The notes under the pieces: generated by a model
Databases searched by the model: none
Told to the model about the DNA's origin: nothing
What the model saw: only the letters and a program-made list of their open reading frames with translations
Assembly (NCBI GenBank): GCA_019454045.1
Contig: SKCR01023807.1
Span: forward strand, 1 to 64,000
Direction of reading: 5' to 3'
Origin: Zanthoxylum bungeanum
Lineage: Eukaryota > Streptophyta > Magnoliopsida > Sapindales > Rutaceae
DNA length: 64,000 bases
Part shown: piece by piece, positions 10,939 through 22,535 of the stretch
How the letters are laid out: each line of letters starts with the position of its first letter
Position numbering within the stretch: position 1 is the stretch's first letter
Translations under genes and position numbers: made by a program

Positions 10939-12156
10939 TTCGAAATCTAATTTCATTTAAATATATCGAATATATTAATTTACCGATTAATTCCAAATTA
11001 ATCATATCTCTCTCTAGACGATATTTTAATCCTAGATAAAATATCTCCATAATTAATCCCAGATTAATTTCTCTCTCTTCTATATAATCCCAGATTATTT
11101 AAGAGTGCGAGTTATGCGTCATTGGTGGATTATGGGAAGCGACCCATGAGATCCCGGATATGTTGGCAGTAAATACGGTCGTCGGAGTATCCGAATCACG
11201 TACGTACCAAGTACTACGTTCTAAACTAATTCCGATTTACGAGACAAGGTCGACTCCTAGCAAAGCACCAAGTCTTCCCAATTCTCCGGACAATTCTTAT
11301 AAGAATATTTAAGATCTATATCAGGGCGTAGTCTACTAAGTATTGTGTATATCGGCCCAGTATCGGATAGTCACGTACTAGGGCTGGGCTGGATAAGTGT
11401 CTGCCCCGTCCGAAGCACATGTCGGGTGTCTGGTAACTAGTCTCTATAATCGGATATGCATGACCTAGTCATAATATCCCGATGGTTGCGCAACACTTAA
11501 GAGCACTAATACCGTATCCTGTGTGACATCATCTCCACTATGACTGGAGTGATACTTCCGTCTTGACACCACACCCATACTCTACGATTCTCAATATACC
11601 CAGCATTGGCGTACACAGAACTGGTTACAGTCCTAGACGACCTCAACTAAAGATATTGATTGTCGTAAGCATTAGCGGTGCAAGTCTCAGGTTAAGACCA
11701 AATACACCTACCCTGATTTCGGCCTCCCATAGACACATAGTCATAATACCAATGGGATTCCGAGGGGTCTATCCAGAGCGAAGCTGTTTCCCATACCATC
11801 GGTAAACACGACCTCCTATCGCACTTGCATAAGTATCCAATACTTATTATATGAGAACTATGCCGTTGTGCCCTCACAACGCGCACAAGTGCAATACTAG
11901 CCTATTCCGCATTATCGATGTCCAGTCTTGATAATACTCCGGCTATGGATATTTAATGATTAATCCTTCGTGGACTGATACTGTCTCATATCATTCTCAA
12001 TCCAGGAACTAATCATAGGGACCTCTCTTCATTTATATATCTATGGTGATTTAATCACAAATGATGAGAGTGCAATTTCCTTGTCACATAGTTAATTTGT
12101 TACAACAACACAATGATCTGTACAAATAGTGACGCTATGGGTCATTTTGTCCAACA
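10939..12156 (-). mobile_element. Family X LTR fragment (reverse), truncated at its 3' end
   Basis: On the minus strand it starts TGTTGGACAAAATGACCC at 12156 and follows the family X LTR to the hairpin-rich segment near 10960-11100, then stops at about 10939, leaving out the last roughly 600 bp. No polypurine tract or PBS lies next to either end. The hairpin region resembles that of copies E and F more than copy D. The short frames at 11563-11805 and 11692-11886 are LTR shadows. Confidence 0.8.
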
Positions 12157-13249
12157 CACGCCTCTTCTAGGTATACTGAGAATCGTAGTGTATTAGGTGT
12201 GATGTCAAGATTATGTATTCCTTTAAAGAATATTTCTGGAGAATTGGGTAGGCATGATGCTTTGCTGGAAGTCAACCATGTCTTGTAAATCGGTAAGAAC
12301 GTGGTACTGGGTACGCACATATTTGGATAGTCTGATAACCGTATTTACTACCAACATATCCATGGATCTCATGGGTCGCTTCCCAAAGATTCACAGATGA
12401 CATTTGACTCGAACAGAACTAATCTGGATTAATTATGAGATAGAGAAAATTAATCTAGGATTAATTACGACAAGAATTTATCTGGGATAAATTTAAAATA
12501 GAAGAGAGAGAACGATTAATTTGGAATGAATCGATTAAATAATATATTAGATATATTAATTGAAATTAGATTTGACAGCGGAATTAAAATTGGATTTTAA
12601 TTCGGGCGAACGAATTAATTTAGAATTAATTCCAAAGCGACTTTCGTACTAATTTCGTGAGCCATATTTATTTAATTAAAATTAGATTTAATTATGTCGC
12701 ATTGGCAAATTCATTTAATTCGGAATTAAACGAACCGGCCCGGGCCGAGCGAAGTTGCGTGTTGAGTTGTTTGACTTAAATTTGGAATTTAAAAGTGGTG
12801 GGACCTACTTGACTTACATCAACAAGTTTGACTAGTGATGGGAGATGTTATTGGTTGAGTAAAGCTTAGATTGCTTTTAAAACACTCAAACCTAGTGCAA
12901 CACACAAACTCAATATTTAAAAGGCAAGTCAACTTTGGAAGTGGCACTAGTTACTATTCACAGCACACTTTCTTTCTTCTCCAAGCTCATTGTCGTGAGC
13001 TTCTCCGCTCCCCCCCACTGAAGTTTTGTTCTAAAATTTCCTTTGAGCTAGCACTTTTAAGGAGTCAAACAAGGTGATAGGGAAACCAATTCCTTGAGTT
13101 TGGAACACAAACACAAAGCTTGGAGCATCCGAAACGAAACGATTTTTGAAATCTCAACATCCGATCATTGTAAGTATTTCCGCAACTTCTTTGAATATTC
13201 ACACACGAATCAAGCTTAGAGATCTCGTGGCATGTCTAGGACACTAACA
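12157..13249 (+). mobile_element. Copy C 5' LTR, truncated and internally deleted
   Basis: Plus-strand LTR sequence begins inside the LTR (ACGCCTCTTCTAGG) directly against the inverted LTR ending at 12156. At about 12222 there is an internal deletion of roughly 300 bp between two AAGAT repeats. The rest follows the family X LTR, including hairpins at 12440-12545, to the terminus ACACTAACA at 13249. No ORF in it is credible. Confidence 0.85.
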
Positions 13250-13250
13250 A

Positions 13251-13262
13251 TGGCATCAGAGC
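13251..13262 (+). other. Copy C primer-binding site (initiator-Met type)
   Basis: TGGCATCAGAGC differs at one base from TGGTATCAGAGC and starts one base after the LTR end. Confidence 0.85.
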
Positions 13263-14798
13263 GAGATCTAAGCTTGATTTGGATTTAGGGTTTATGGATT
13301 TTATTTTAGATTTTTTTGATTGGAGCTTGATTTTCCTAAATTGGTTATTTGGTTGTGGTTGGATGATGATGAATTGGATTTGTGCATCAATAGAATTGAG
13401 AAAAATTGATTGGATCAAAAATCCCCAATTATTTACCCTTGGCCGAAACTTGAACCCTTAATTGCTCATTGTAATTTTTGATAATTAGACAATTGGATGT
13501 GTTGTTCGCATGAAATGTATATTAATTGTTGGTTTAATTGGATTGAAATCAAAATTGGATGTTAATTTCATGTTAATTTCCGTGAGTGAAACATGTTATA
13601 GAATTGATTTTGCTTCAATTGTGTTGGACATTAATTGAATATATTAAAGCATGATTAATTAGTTTAATTGATGTTTTGGAAATATTGATTTAACTAATTA
13701 ATTATGGAAATTACACTTTAATTAATTAATATGATATTTAGAATATTATGTTAATAATCAAATTAGTCTTTAAATTGGATTGGGCTAATATTGTTGTATT
13801 TGGGCTTAATGGGCTTGGTTGGGCCAAACTTGGTTTAGTGCTAGCGGGAGAGAGGAAATGGAGAGATTTGTTGTTGGAACAAATTTGTTATATATCCATC
13901 CGTATATCATTATTAATTTATTTCGCGCCTTATTATGCTTTTAGAATGCATGCTTAAGGGTGTATGATGAGACCTAATTAAAGAAAATAAATTGGTTGCC
14001 AATTACGCAAAAAACCCTCTTCAAATATTAAGCGTTTTTTCCTTCCATTGAGTGGTTCTCTCTTAAGATCCAAGATTGGCATTGGTTTGTTGGCCAAAGT
14101 CAAGATCAATGTCCATCCCGAATGTGTTTGAACCACGAAAACTTTGTTCTATATCAAATGTCATGGGCGGTTGTGATTTGTTGGCCAAAGTCAAGGTCAC
14201 TTCTAGTTCATCGACGTGGATTACGAAGCTTTCCCACTGTCAATGGGTCCCGCTTAACTGGAATCATTAAGCTTGTTGAGCCAAAGCCAAGGCTTAGTTG
14301 ATTCAGAGGAAATAGATTAGGAAATATATGGATATATTTACATATATTGGATATATGTTTCGGACTTGGAGGTCCACCTACTAGATCTAGGAATTGGATG
14401 GGATCCAATTGATCTTAGAGATCTACCTAGTTAAGTTTCATACAGCTTGTTGGCCAAAGTCAAGGTTGTGTGTTATTTAACGGGATCCTAGCCCACTTGG
14501 AAACTAGGTTTCCCGAGTAACTCCACAGAGGGTTAGAGGCTCGCCGAAAAATAGTGGGAGGCAAGTATTAAATTTGCAATTTCGTTTAAATACTTGCCAA
14601 TACGCGCTCCTTTATTTTATTATCGTTGTTATAAATATATTAGTTAGACTAATATTTTTTTATTGCTTTGTATGAACAGTTAGACTGTACTTAAATACTA
14701 CTCCACTTGTAGTTGGTTATATAGTTGAACTATAGTAACCATTACATTTTGAGTGTACCCGAAATCGTTGATTGGATAGTTGGACTATTGTAATTGAG
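13263..14798 (+). other. Copy C leader, shortened
   Basis: Non-coding. Compared with copies E and D it lacks about 680 bp between GGTTTAG and TGCTAGCGGGAGAG (near 13836), so most of the TGGGCC/T-rich block is gone. The rest keeps the four-fold motif at 14087-14465, a block at about 14460-14570 ending GTGGGAGGCAAG, and small hairpins before gag at 14640-14790. Confidence 0.75.
14087..14465 (+). repeat. Four-fold leader motif TTGTTGGCCAAAGTCAAGG (copy C)
   Basis: Copies at 14087-14104, 14178-14196, 14273-14292 (with GAGCC in place of GGCC) and 14447-14465, spaced 90-175 bp. The same four positions recur in copies D, E, F and H. Confidence 0.85.
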
Positions 14799-15592
14799 AT
14801 GGCTGGAAAGATTAGCGTTTAGGGACATAATCCTAGTGAAAATGTCTTTAACGACGTAAATTTTCCAGATTGGGAAATGAATCTCAAGATAGTCGTGGGA
14901 GCTGAGAAGTTACTCTATTGGATAGAGAAACCTCTCGAGCCTGAGCCCGGAGTGAGCAAATAGTAGAACATGAGATTTAGAAGACTCATCGTGATGATAA
15001 CTTTAGTGCTCAATCCGTCATGCTTGCTACGATGACACCTTAATTTCGTGGTCAGAACAAAGGATTGGATCCTTATAGTATGATGTTGAAATTGAAGGGT
15101 CTTCACAGATCTAATCTTAGATCTCAGAAGTATGAATTGCAAAAGAAGCTCTTTCGCTCGCGTATGTCAGAGGGTACATCTTTCGAGCACTAGGTGTCGC
15201 AGATGATTGCTGACATCGAACAGCTAGGTTAGCTGGGCATTGCCTACGAGTCCGAGACTTCTATAGATTTGATCTTACAGTCTCTGCTCGAATGCTGGGG
15301 TGGGTTCATCATGAACCAAGAGAAAACTCTTGGAGAGTTAATGGTTATGCTCAAGGAGGCAGAGCCAGAGCTTCCAAAAGGGCAAGAAGCGCATGTCACA
15401 TCTTACTTCGACATCTCAGATGGACAAGGCTTGGCCGAAGGCTTATGGGTGTGTAAGAAAAAGGCAAAGGTAAAATCGTCACAGTCTTCTGGGAAAACTA
15501 AGGACATATCCCAAAATGTCTGCCTAAATTGTGGAAAACGGGGTCATTGGAAGCGTGACTGCCGTATGACAAGGCATACATCAAGGAAGTGA
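14799..15592 (+). pseudogene. gag: Copy C gag, multiple stops
   Basis: Starts ATGGCTGGAAAGATTAGC, the same start as copies D and F, but reaches TAG at the eighth codon. The NFPDWEMNLKIVVGAEKLLY-type block follows. Two further in-frame TAG codons at 15191-15193 and 15230-15232 are shared with copies D, E and H. The open part 15269-15592 holds the C-terminal gag and an intact zinc knuckle CLNCGKRGHWKRDC (CCHC). Gag would form the particle and bind the RNA. The product would be non-functional as it stands. Confidence 0.85.
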
Positions 15593-15860
15593 AGGCGGGC
15601 AAGGCTCTGACTTCAGATATGTTTGTAATAACCTGGTCCACTACTAGTTTTAGAATTGGATTTTGATACTGGATGTCGTATATACATATGTACTGATGTG
15701 CGAGATCTGCTGATTAACATGAGACTAGCTTCAAATGAGATTGACCTGCGAGTCAGAACGGGACGAGAGTCGCTATTTTGGCTGTGGAATCCAAAATTTT
15801 GGAACAGCCATTTGAGCATGTACTTAAATTAGGAAACTGTTATAATGTACCTAGTTTGAC
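15593..15860 (+). pseudogene. pro: Copy C protease remnant
   Basis: Sequence equivalent to the copy F protease: the active-site stretch is shifted (the DSG/DTG equivalent near 15660 reads as DTGCR only after a frame change). The following block for RVGNG and ELPFGH is also interrupted. Inactive. Confidence 0.7.
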
Positions 15861-16830
15861 TAAAAACTTATCTCTATATCTAGTTTAACCCGTTGCGGTA
15901 TACCTTTATGTTCCAAAACACCGGGTGTTTTGTTTATAAAGATGATATTGAGAAATACACATTAGATGTGAATAACAATATTTATATTTCGAATATAAAT
16001 GAATCTCAAACATATAACATGATAAACAAATGCTCAAACAGAGTAAATCAGATGAGACTTATTTGTGGCATTGTCGTCTAGGACGCATTAACAAGACTCA
16101 TATATCCACTCTTTTGAAGAATGGATACATGGACAGATTTGATCCTAAATCCTATGACGTCTACGAATCTTTTTTATTAGGCAAAAAGCCTAAAACGCCT
16201 TTTAACGGTAAATGGTGTACGTGCCACCGAGCTATTTATCCCTCGTTCATGGTGACGTATGTGGGCCCATGTCTATCTAGGTTAGAGGTGGTTATAAATA
16301 TACTTTGTAACCTTTACGGATGTTGCATCGCGTTATGGTTATGTGTATCTTATGAAACAAAAATCGGAAACTTTTGATAAATTCAAAGAGTTTCGACACG
16401 AAGTAGAAAAAAACATACCAGCAAAAGTATAAAACATCACGGTTGGACCGTGGTGGAAAATACTTAAGCAATAAGTTCTCGATTACTTGAAAGAGTATGG
16501 TATTCTTTCACAGTGGACTCCTTCCGGAATACCTCAATTGAATTGTGTGTCCGTACGGAAAAACCGAACTTTGTTAGACATGGTAAGGTTAATGATGAGT
16601 CGCACTGAGCTATCAATTTCCTTCACGAGATACGCATTGAACAGTTCAATACTTATTTTGAATAAGGTTCAGTCAAAGTCTGTTAGACAAACTCCATATG
16701 AAATATGGACAGGAAAGAAATCGGGTTTCTCATTCCTGAAGATTTGGGAATGCTGGGCATATGTTTGGATGATACCAAACTACAACCAAATTGGATAAGT
16801 GTCTATTTGTAATTGGTTATCCTAAGGAAA
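15861..16830 (+). pseudogene. int: Copy C integrase, broken
   Basis: The frame 15893-16081 holds FQNTGCFVYKDD and the approach to the finger; 16030-16377 holds LWHCRLGRINKTHIS, in which the second finger His is replaced by Arg, and the ESFLLGK remnant, where both cysteine positions are damaged. The core is frameshifted near 16250-16450 and resumes at 16487-16798 (ILSQWTPSGIPQLN, NRTLLDMVRLMMSRTELS). It would integrate cDNA if intact. Confidence 0.8.
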
Positions 16831-17930
16831 CTAATTCCACAACTCACAAGAGAACAAATATATTTGTTGCTCTCCATGCGGTTTTCCTAAGAGGAATACC
16901 TAAATACAATGGTAAGTGGGAGGAAATTAGAACTCGATGAAAATCGGAGTAATATTGTTCCTGGCACCGATCCCTTAACGTAACACGAACAGTTCATCAG
17001 GGATGAATCTGTAATACAATATTCTAATACACAAGAACCGGCGTAGGTCGGAGAGAGTCAGGAAACAACCAAAGGGGTATGGGTTTCTGATCTCACCTCA
17101 TACAGATGTCAATCTTATTGAGGAAGATGAACGGACTACGTATGAGGAAACGATACAAGGTATTGACTCCGGTTTATGGCAAAGTGCATTGAAGTCCAAA
17201 ATGGATTCTATGTATACCAACCAAGTTTGGACACTGGTTGATGTACTAGAAGGCATTGTGCCTATTGGTAGCAAATGAGTCTTTATAGTGAAGACAAACA
17301 TGGATGGCAACATACAAACGTACAAAGCTAGGCTTGTAGCTAAAGGGTATCGTCATCAATATAGTGTCCATTACGACGAAACCTTTTACCTATCGCCATG
17401 ATTAAATCTATTCGGATAATGCATGTTAATGCTGCATATTTCATAATAAAATGGCAGATGGACGTCAAAACCGCTTTCCTTAACGGAAACCTTTTGGAGG
17501 ATGTTTATAACATCCTGACGGTTTTGTCATGCCAAAACATGCAAACAAGGTTTGCAAGTTAACTCGATCCATTTATGGATTGAAGCAAGTATTGTTCTTG
17601 GAACCAACGTTTTGATGAGATCATAATGGTATATGGTTTCATTAAAAACGAAGATGATTCATGTGTATATAAGAAGGTTTGTGGGAGTGCACTGACAATA
17701 ATTGTCCTATTCGTTGATGATGTATTGCTTCTTAGCAATGACATTCCCATATTACAATCGATGAAAGCTTGGCTTTCATTAAAATTCTCCATGGGATACT
17801 TGGGAGATGCAACCTTTATTCTAGGAATTAGGATCTATTAGGATAGATTTAAAAGTTGTTGACACTCTCCGAGAACTTGTACATTGAAAGACATGTACGC
17901 GACCTAGTGTCTCATATGCTTTGAGCATGT
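16831..17930 (+). pseudogene. rt: Copy C reverse transcriptase, broken
   Basis: Linker and RT domain. Readable blocks include the region for MDSMYTNQVWTLVD (about 17205-17240), VKTAFLNGN (about 17465-17490) and the open frame 17626-17841 with FVDD at 17710-17721 (Tyr to Phe in the YVDD catalytic box). A one-base deletion near 17388 is shared with copies E and H. At about 17885 roughly 165 bp of the RT C-terminal segment are missing, again shared with E and H. Confidence 0.8.
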
Positions 17931-18506
17931 GGAGTCACAATCAGGCCGATCCAGGTGATGGTCACTGGATTGATGTTAAGAACATCCTTAAGTATCTTAG
18001 AGGAACTAAGAATGCTTTCTTAATTTATGGAGATTGAGAACTTGAGGTGACTGGGATCACCGATGCAAGTCTCCAAACCGATAAAGACGACTATAAGTCA
18101 TAATAAGGGTACATGTTTTTGTTTGAACAACGGAACAGTGAGCTGGAAATCTTCCAAGCAAGATACTGTTGCCGATTCAACAACAAAGTGAAATATATTG
18201 CTGCGGTTGAGGCTGCAAAAGAAGCATTTTGGATCTATAAAATTCCTAATTGGATTAGGAGTAGTTATGTTAGTAGCTGAGCTAGGCTACAGCGCATGCT
18301 AAGGAATTACGGTCTCATCAATGATCAAAGTATGTACTTCGACGATTTCATCTGATCTGTGAGATCATACATCGTGGCGATGTTAAGATCAAAAGATCAT
18401 TTCAGATGATAACCTTGCATATCCGCTGACGAAAACGATATCTCAGCAAAAGAATGAGCGACCCATACATAGTTCAAGTGTTGGACACTTGAGTGATTGG
18501 CTATAG
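17931..18506 (+). pseudogene. rnh: Copy C RNase H, broken
   Basis: Remnants of the RNase H domain: NILKYLRGTKNAFLIYGD, then the SWKSSKQDTVADST-like stretch. The block that should hold LYCDNNGA is missing: GCTGAG joins directly to CTAGGCTACAGC near 18275, removing a catalytic Asp. The polyprotein stop equivalent is the TAG at 18504-18506. Confidence 0.8.
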
Positions 18507-18509
18507 GCC

Positions 18510-18520
18510 AAGTGGGAGAT
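18510..18520 (+). other. Copy C polypurine tract
   Basis: AAGTGGGAGAT directly before the 3' LTR start at 18521, identical to the tract of the other family X copies. Confidence 0.8.
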
Positions 18521-20387
18521 TGTTGGAAAATTATGACCTATAACATCATTATTTGTAAAAGACATGGTGTTCTTTGTACAAATTAACTATGTGACATAGG
18601 AAATTGCTCTTTTATCATTTTGTAATTGGATTACTTAGATATATAAATGATAAAAGTTCATATGATTAGTACCGAAATAATAAGATATGAGACAATATTG
18701 ATCCATGAAAGGTTTAATCATTAAATATACCTAGTCTTAGTATTATCGAGACTAGACATCGATAATGCGGAATAGGCTAGTATTGCACTTGTGCACGTTA
18801 TGGAAGCTTAACGACACAGGTCTTATATATTTAAGTATTGGATACTTATGCAAGTGTGATAGGAGGTTCTGTTTACCGATGGTACGGGAACAACATCGCT
18901 CTGGATAGACCCATCGAAATCCCATTGGTAGTATGACTATGTGTCTATGGGAATCCGAATCATGGTAGGTGAATTTGATCTTAACCTGAGACTTGCATCG
19001 CTAATACTTGCGACAATCAGTACGCTTTGGTTTTGGTCGTCCGGGGCTTTAACAGGTCTGTGTACGCCTCTTCTGGGTATACTGAGAATCGTATTGTATT
19101 GGGTGTGATGTCAAGATGGAAGTATCACTTCAGTCATATGGAGATAATGATCACGTAGGATACGGAACTAATACTCTTAAGTACTGCAGTCATTGGGATA
19201 ATATGACTAGGTCTCATGATTATTGATTATATAGATTAGTTGCTAAAGATCTGATATATGCTTCGTACGGGGCATACACAATTCCAGCCCTAGGCCTTGC
19301 ATGTGACATCCGATACTGGATCGAAATACGTAATACTTAGTATACTACGCCTGATAAAGATTATGTATTCCTTAAAAGAATATTTCTGGAGAATTGGGTA
19401 GGCACGATGCTTTGCTAGAAGCCAAACATGTCTTGTAAATCGGTAAGAACGTGGTACTGGTACGCACGTATTCGGATAATCTGATAACCGTATTTACTGC
19501 CATTATATCCAGGGATCTCATGGTTGCTTCCTAAAGATTCACCGATGACATTTGACTCGAACAGAATTATATGGGATTAATTATGAGAGAGAGAAAATTA
19601 ATCTAGGATTAATTACGGCAAGAATTTATCTGGGATAAATTTAAAATAGAAGAGAGAGAATGATTAATTTCGAATTAATCGATTAAATAATATATTAGAT
19701 ATATTAATTGAAATTATTTTCAAAGCGGAATTAAAATTGGATTTTAATTCGAGCGAACGAATTAATTTAGAATTAATTTGTAAGCGACTTTCGTAAAATT
19801 TTACGAGGCATAATTATTTAATTAAATTAGATTTAATTATGTCGCAACAGAACATTCATTTAATTTGGAATTAAACGAACCAGGGCGCGAGCGAAGTTGC
19901 GTGTTGATTTGTTCGACTTAAATTTGGAATTTAAAAGTGGTGGGACCCGCTTGACTTACATCAACAAGTTTGACTAGCGATGGAAGTTGTTATGGTTGAG
20001 TAAAGCTTAGATTGCTTTTTAAAACACTCAAACCAAGTCCTACACACAAACTCAATATTTGAAGGCAAGTCAACTTTGGAAGTGGCACTAGTTACTATTC
20101 ACAGCACACTTTCTTTCTTCTCAAAGCTCATTGTCGTGAGCTTCTCTTCTCCCCATTGAAGTTTTGTTGCAAAATTTCCTTTGAGCTATCACTTTCAAGG
20201 AATCAAACAAGGTGATAGGGAAACCAATTCCTTGAGTTTGGAACACAAACACAAAGCTTGGAGCTTCCGAAATGAAAAGATTTTTGAAATCTCAACATCC
20301 GATCATTGTAAGTATTTCCGCAACTTCTTTGAATATTAACACACAAATCACGCTTAGAGATCCCGTGGCATGTCTAGGATACTAACA
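18521..20387 (+). mobile_element. Copy C 3' LTR, full length
   Basis: 1867 bp from TGTTGGAAAATTATGACC to GGATACTAACA. It defines the family X LTR: U3 with a long conserved body, a hairpin cluster at about 19565-19700, and an R/U5 part at about 19900-20387. It ends directly against reversed internal sequence of copy D (20388), so copy C most likely inserted into D; the expected 5-bp duplication cannot be tested because C's left end is lost. Confidence 0.9.
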
Positions 20388-21480
20388 CTTTCCTCCCACT
20401 TACCACTGCATATAGGAATTCCTTTTAAAGGAAAACAGCATGGAGAGTAACAAATATCTTTGTTCTCTTGTGAGTTGTGGAATTGGTTTCCCTGGGATAA
20501 CCAATTGCAAATAGGCACTTATCCGATTTGGTAACTAGTTTGGCATCATCCAAACGTTTAAATTATGCCCAGCATCCCCAAATCTTCAGGAATGAGAAAC
20601 TCGGTTTCTATCATGTCCATATTTCATATGGAGTCTGTCCAACAGACTTTGTCAGAACCTTAATCAAAAATAAGTATTGCACTGTTCAATGTGTATCCCA
20701 TGAAGGAAATTGATAGCTCAGTGCGACTCATCATTAACCTTACCATGTCCAACAAAGTTCGGTTTCTCCGTTCGGACACACATCACTCAATTGAGGTGTT
20801 CCGAGAGAAGTCCACTGTGAAAAAATATCATACTCTTTCAAGTAATCGAGAAACTTATTGCTCAAGTATTTTCCACTACAGTCCCACCAAAATGTCTTAA
20901 TACTTTTATCCGTCTGTTTTTCTACTTCGTCGTCGAAACTCTTTGAATTTATCAAGAGTTTCTGATTTGTGTATCATAAGAAACACATAACCATAACGAG
21001 ATGCAACATTCGTAAAGGTTAAGAAGTAATCATAACCATTTCTAGCCTGGCTAGACATGGGCCCATATACGTCACCATGAACGAGGGCTAACAGCTCGGT
21101 GGCACGTACACCCTTACCGCTAAAAGGCATTTTAGGCACTTTGCCTAATAAACAAGATTCCAAGAGGTCATTTGAATTAGGATCAAATCCGTCCAAGTAT
21201 CCACTCTTCGAAAGTGTGGATATACAAGTCTTGTTAATGTGTCCCAGACAACAATGCCACAAATAAGTCTCATCTGATTTATTCAGTTTGAGCATTTTGT
21301 TTTTCATATTATATGTTTGAGATGAACTTATATTCAAAATATAAATACTGTTATTCACATCTAATGTGTATATCTCAATATCATCTTCATAAACAAAACA
21401 CCCAGTGTTCTGGAACATAAAGGTATACCCACAACAGGTTAAACTAGATATAGAGATAATATTCTAGTCAAACTAGGTAC
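20388..21480 (-). pseudogene. int: Copy D integrase and start of RT linker, 3'-truncated
   Basis: Minus-strand integrase. The frame 20906-21418 carries the pre-integrase finger (YLWHCCLGHINKT, ESCLLGK, so only one of the two cysteines remains) and the core start (LALVHGDVYGPMSSQARNGY, TFTNVASRYGYVFLM); Asp to Asn occurs at the TDD motif. The core continues in 20740-20955 (LKEYDIFSQWTSLGTPQL). The sequence runs through the C-terminal KIWGCWAY region to GTAAGTGGGAGGAAAG and is cut at 20388 by copy C. RT, RNase H and the 3' LTR are not present on the other side of C. Confidence 0.8.
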
Positions 21481-21879
21481 ATCATAACACTTTCCTAATT
21501 TAAGTACATGCCCAAAGGGCAGTTCCAAAACTTAGGTTCCCATAGCTAAAATAGCGACTCTCGTCCCGTTTCTAACTCGCAGGTAGATCTTATATGAAGC
21601 CAGTCTCCTGCTAATCAGTAGATCCCGCATATCAGTACATATGTATGTACCACATCCAGTATCAAAAATCCAATATTTAAAACTAGTAGTGGATATGTTT
21701 ATAACAAGCATACCTGAAGCCGTAGCCTTTCCCGTCTTCACATCATTCATGTCTGCCTTGTCAATATGGCAGTCACGCTTCCAGTGACCCCGTTTGCCAC
21801 AGTTTAGGCAGACGTGTTGGGATATGTCATTTGTCTTCCCAGAAGACTGTAAGGATTTTTCCTTTGCCCTTTTCTTCAC
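21481..21879 (-). pseudogene. pro: Copy D zinc knuckle and protease
   Basis: A 115-aa open frame (21532-21879) contains an intact CCHC knuckle (CLNCGKRGHWKRDC) and the protease active-site region WIFDTGCGTYICTD, so DTG is retained. It ends in the ILAMGT block. Among C, D, E and H this is the best preserved knuckle-protease unit. Confidence 0.8.
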
Positions 21880-22535
21880 ACCCTTAGAAGCCTTCGGCTT
21901 AGCCTTGGCCTTCTGGGATGTTGAAGTAAGATGCGCCTTGCGCTTATTGCCCTTTTGGAAGCTCTGGCTCTGCCTCCTTGAGCATAGCCATTAACTCTCC
22001 AAGATTTTTCTCTTGATTCATGATGAACCCGCCCCAGTATTCAGGCAGAGACTGTAAGATCAAATCTATGGAAGTCTCGGCCTCGTAGGTAATGCCCAGC
22101 TAACCTAGCTGTTTGATGTCAGCAATCATCTGTGACATCTAGTGCTTGACAGATGTACCCTCTGACATACACGAGTGAAAGAGCTTCTTTTGTAATTCGT
22201 ACTTCTAAGATCTAAGGTTAGATCTACGAAGATCCTTTAATTTCAACATCATGGTATAAGAATCTAAACCTTAGTTCTGACGACGAAATTAAGGAGTCAT
22301 TGCGGCAAGCATAACAGATTGAGAACTAAAGTTATCACCAAGATGAGTCTTCTAAAGCTCATGCTCTACTATTAACTCAACTCTGGGCTCAGGGCCCGAG
22401 AGGTTTCCCTATCCAATAGAGTAACTTCTCAACTCCCAGGACTATCTTAAGATTCATTTCCCAATCTGGAAAATTTACGTCGTTAAAGACATTTTCACCC
22501 AGGATTATGTCCTTTATGCTAATCTTTCCAGCCAT
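21880..22535 (-). pseudogene. gag: Copy D gag
   Basis: Starts ATGGCTGGAAAGATTAGC at 22535 and, unlike copy C, reads through the IKDIILGENVFN and NFPDWEMNLKIVLG-type blocks. Two in-frame TAG codons follow at 22139-22141 and 22100-22102, at the same places as in C, E and H. The C-terminal part is lysine-rich and leads into the knuckle. Confidence 0.8.

Noticed and set aside
13279..13461. Short hydrophobic 60-aa frame, possible small membrane protein
   Set aside because: Position is the start of the copy C leader; the tryptophan and phenylalanine content follows from TTGG/TTT-rich DNA, and other copies lack the frame.
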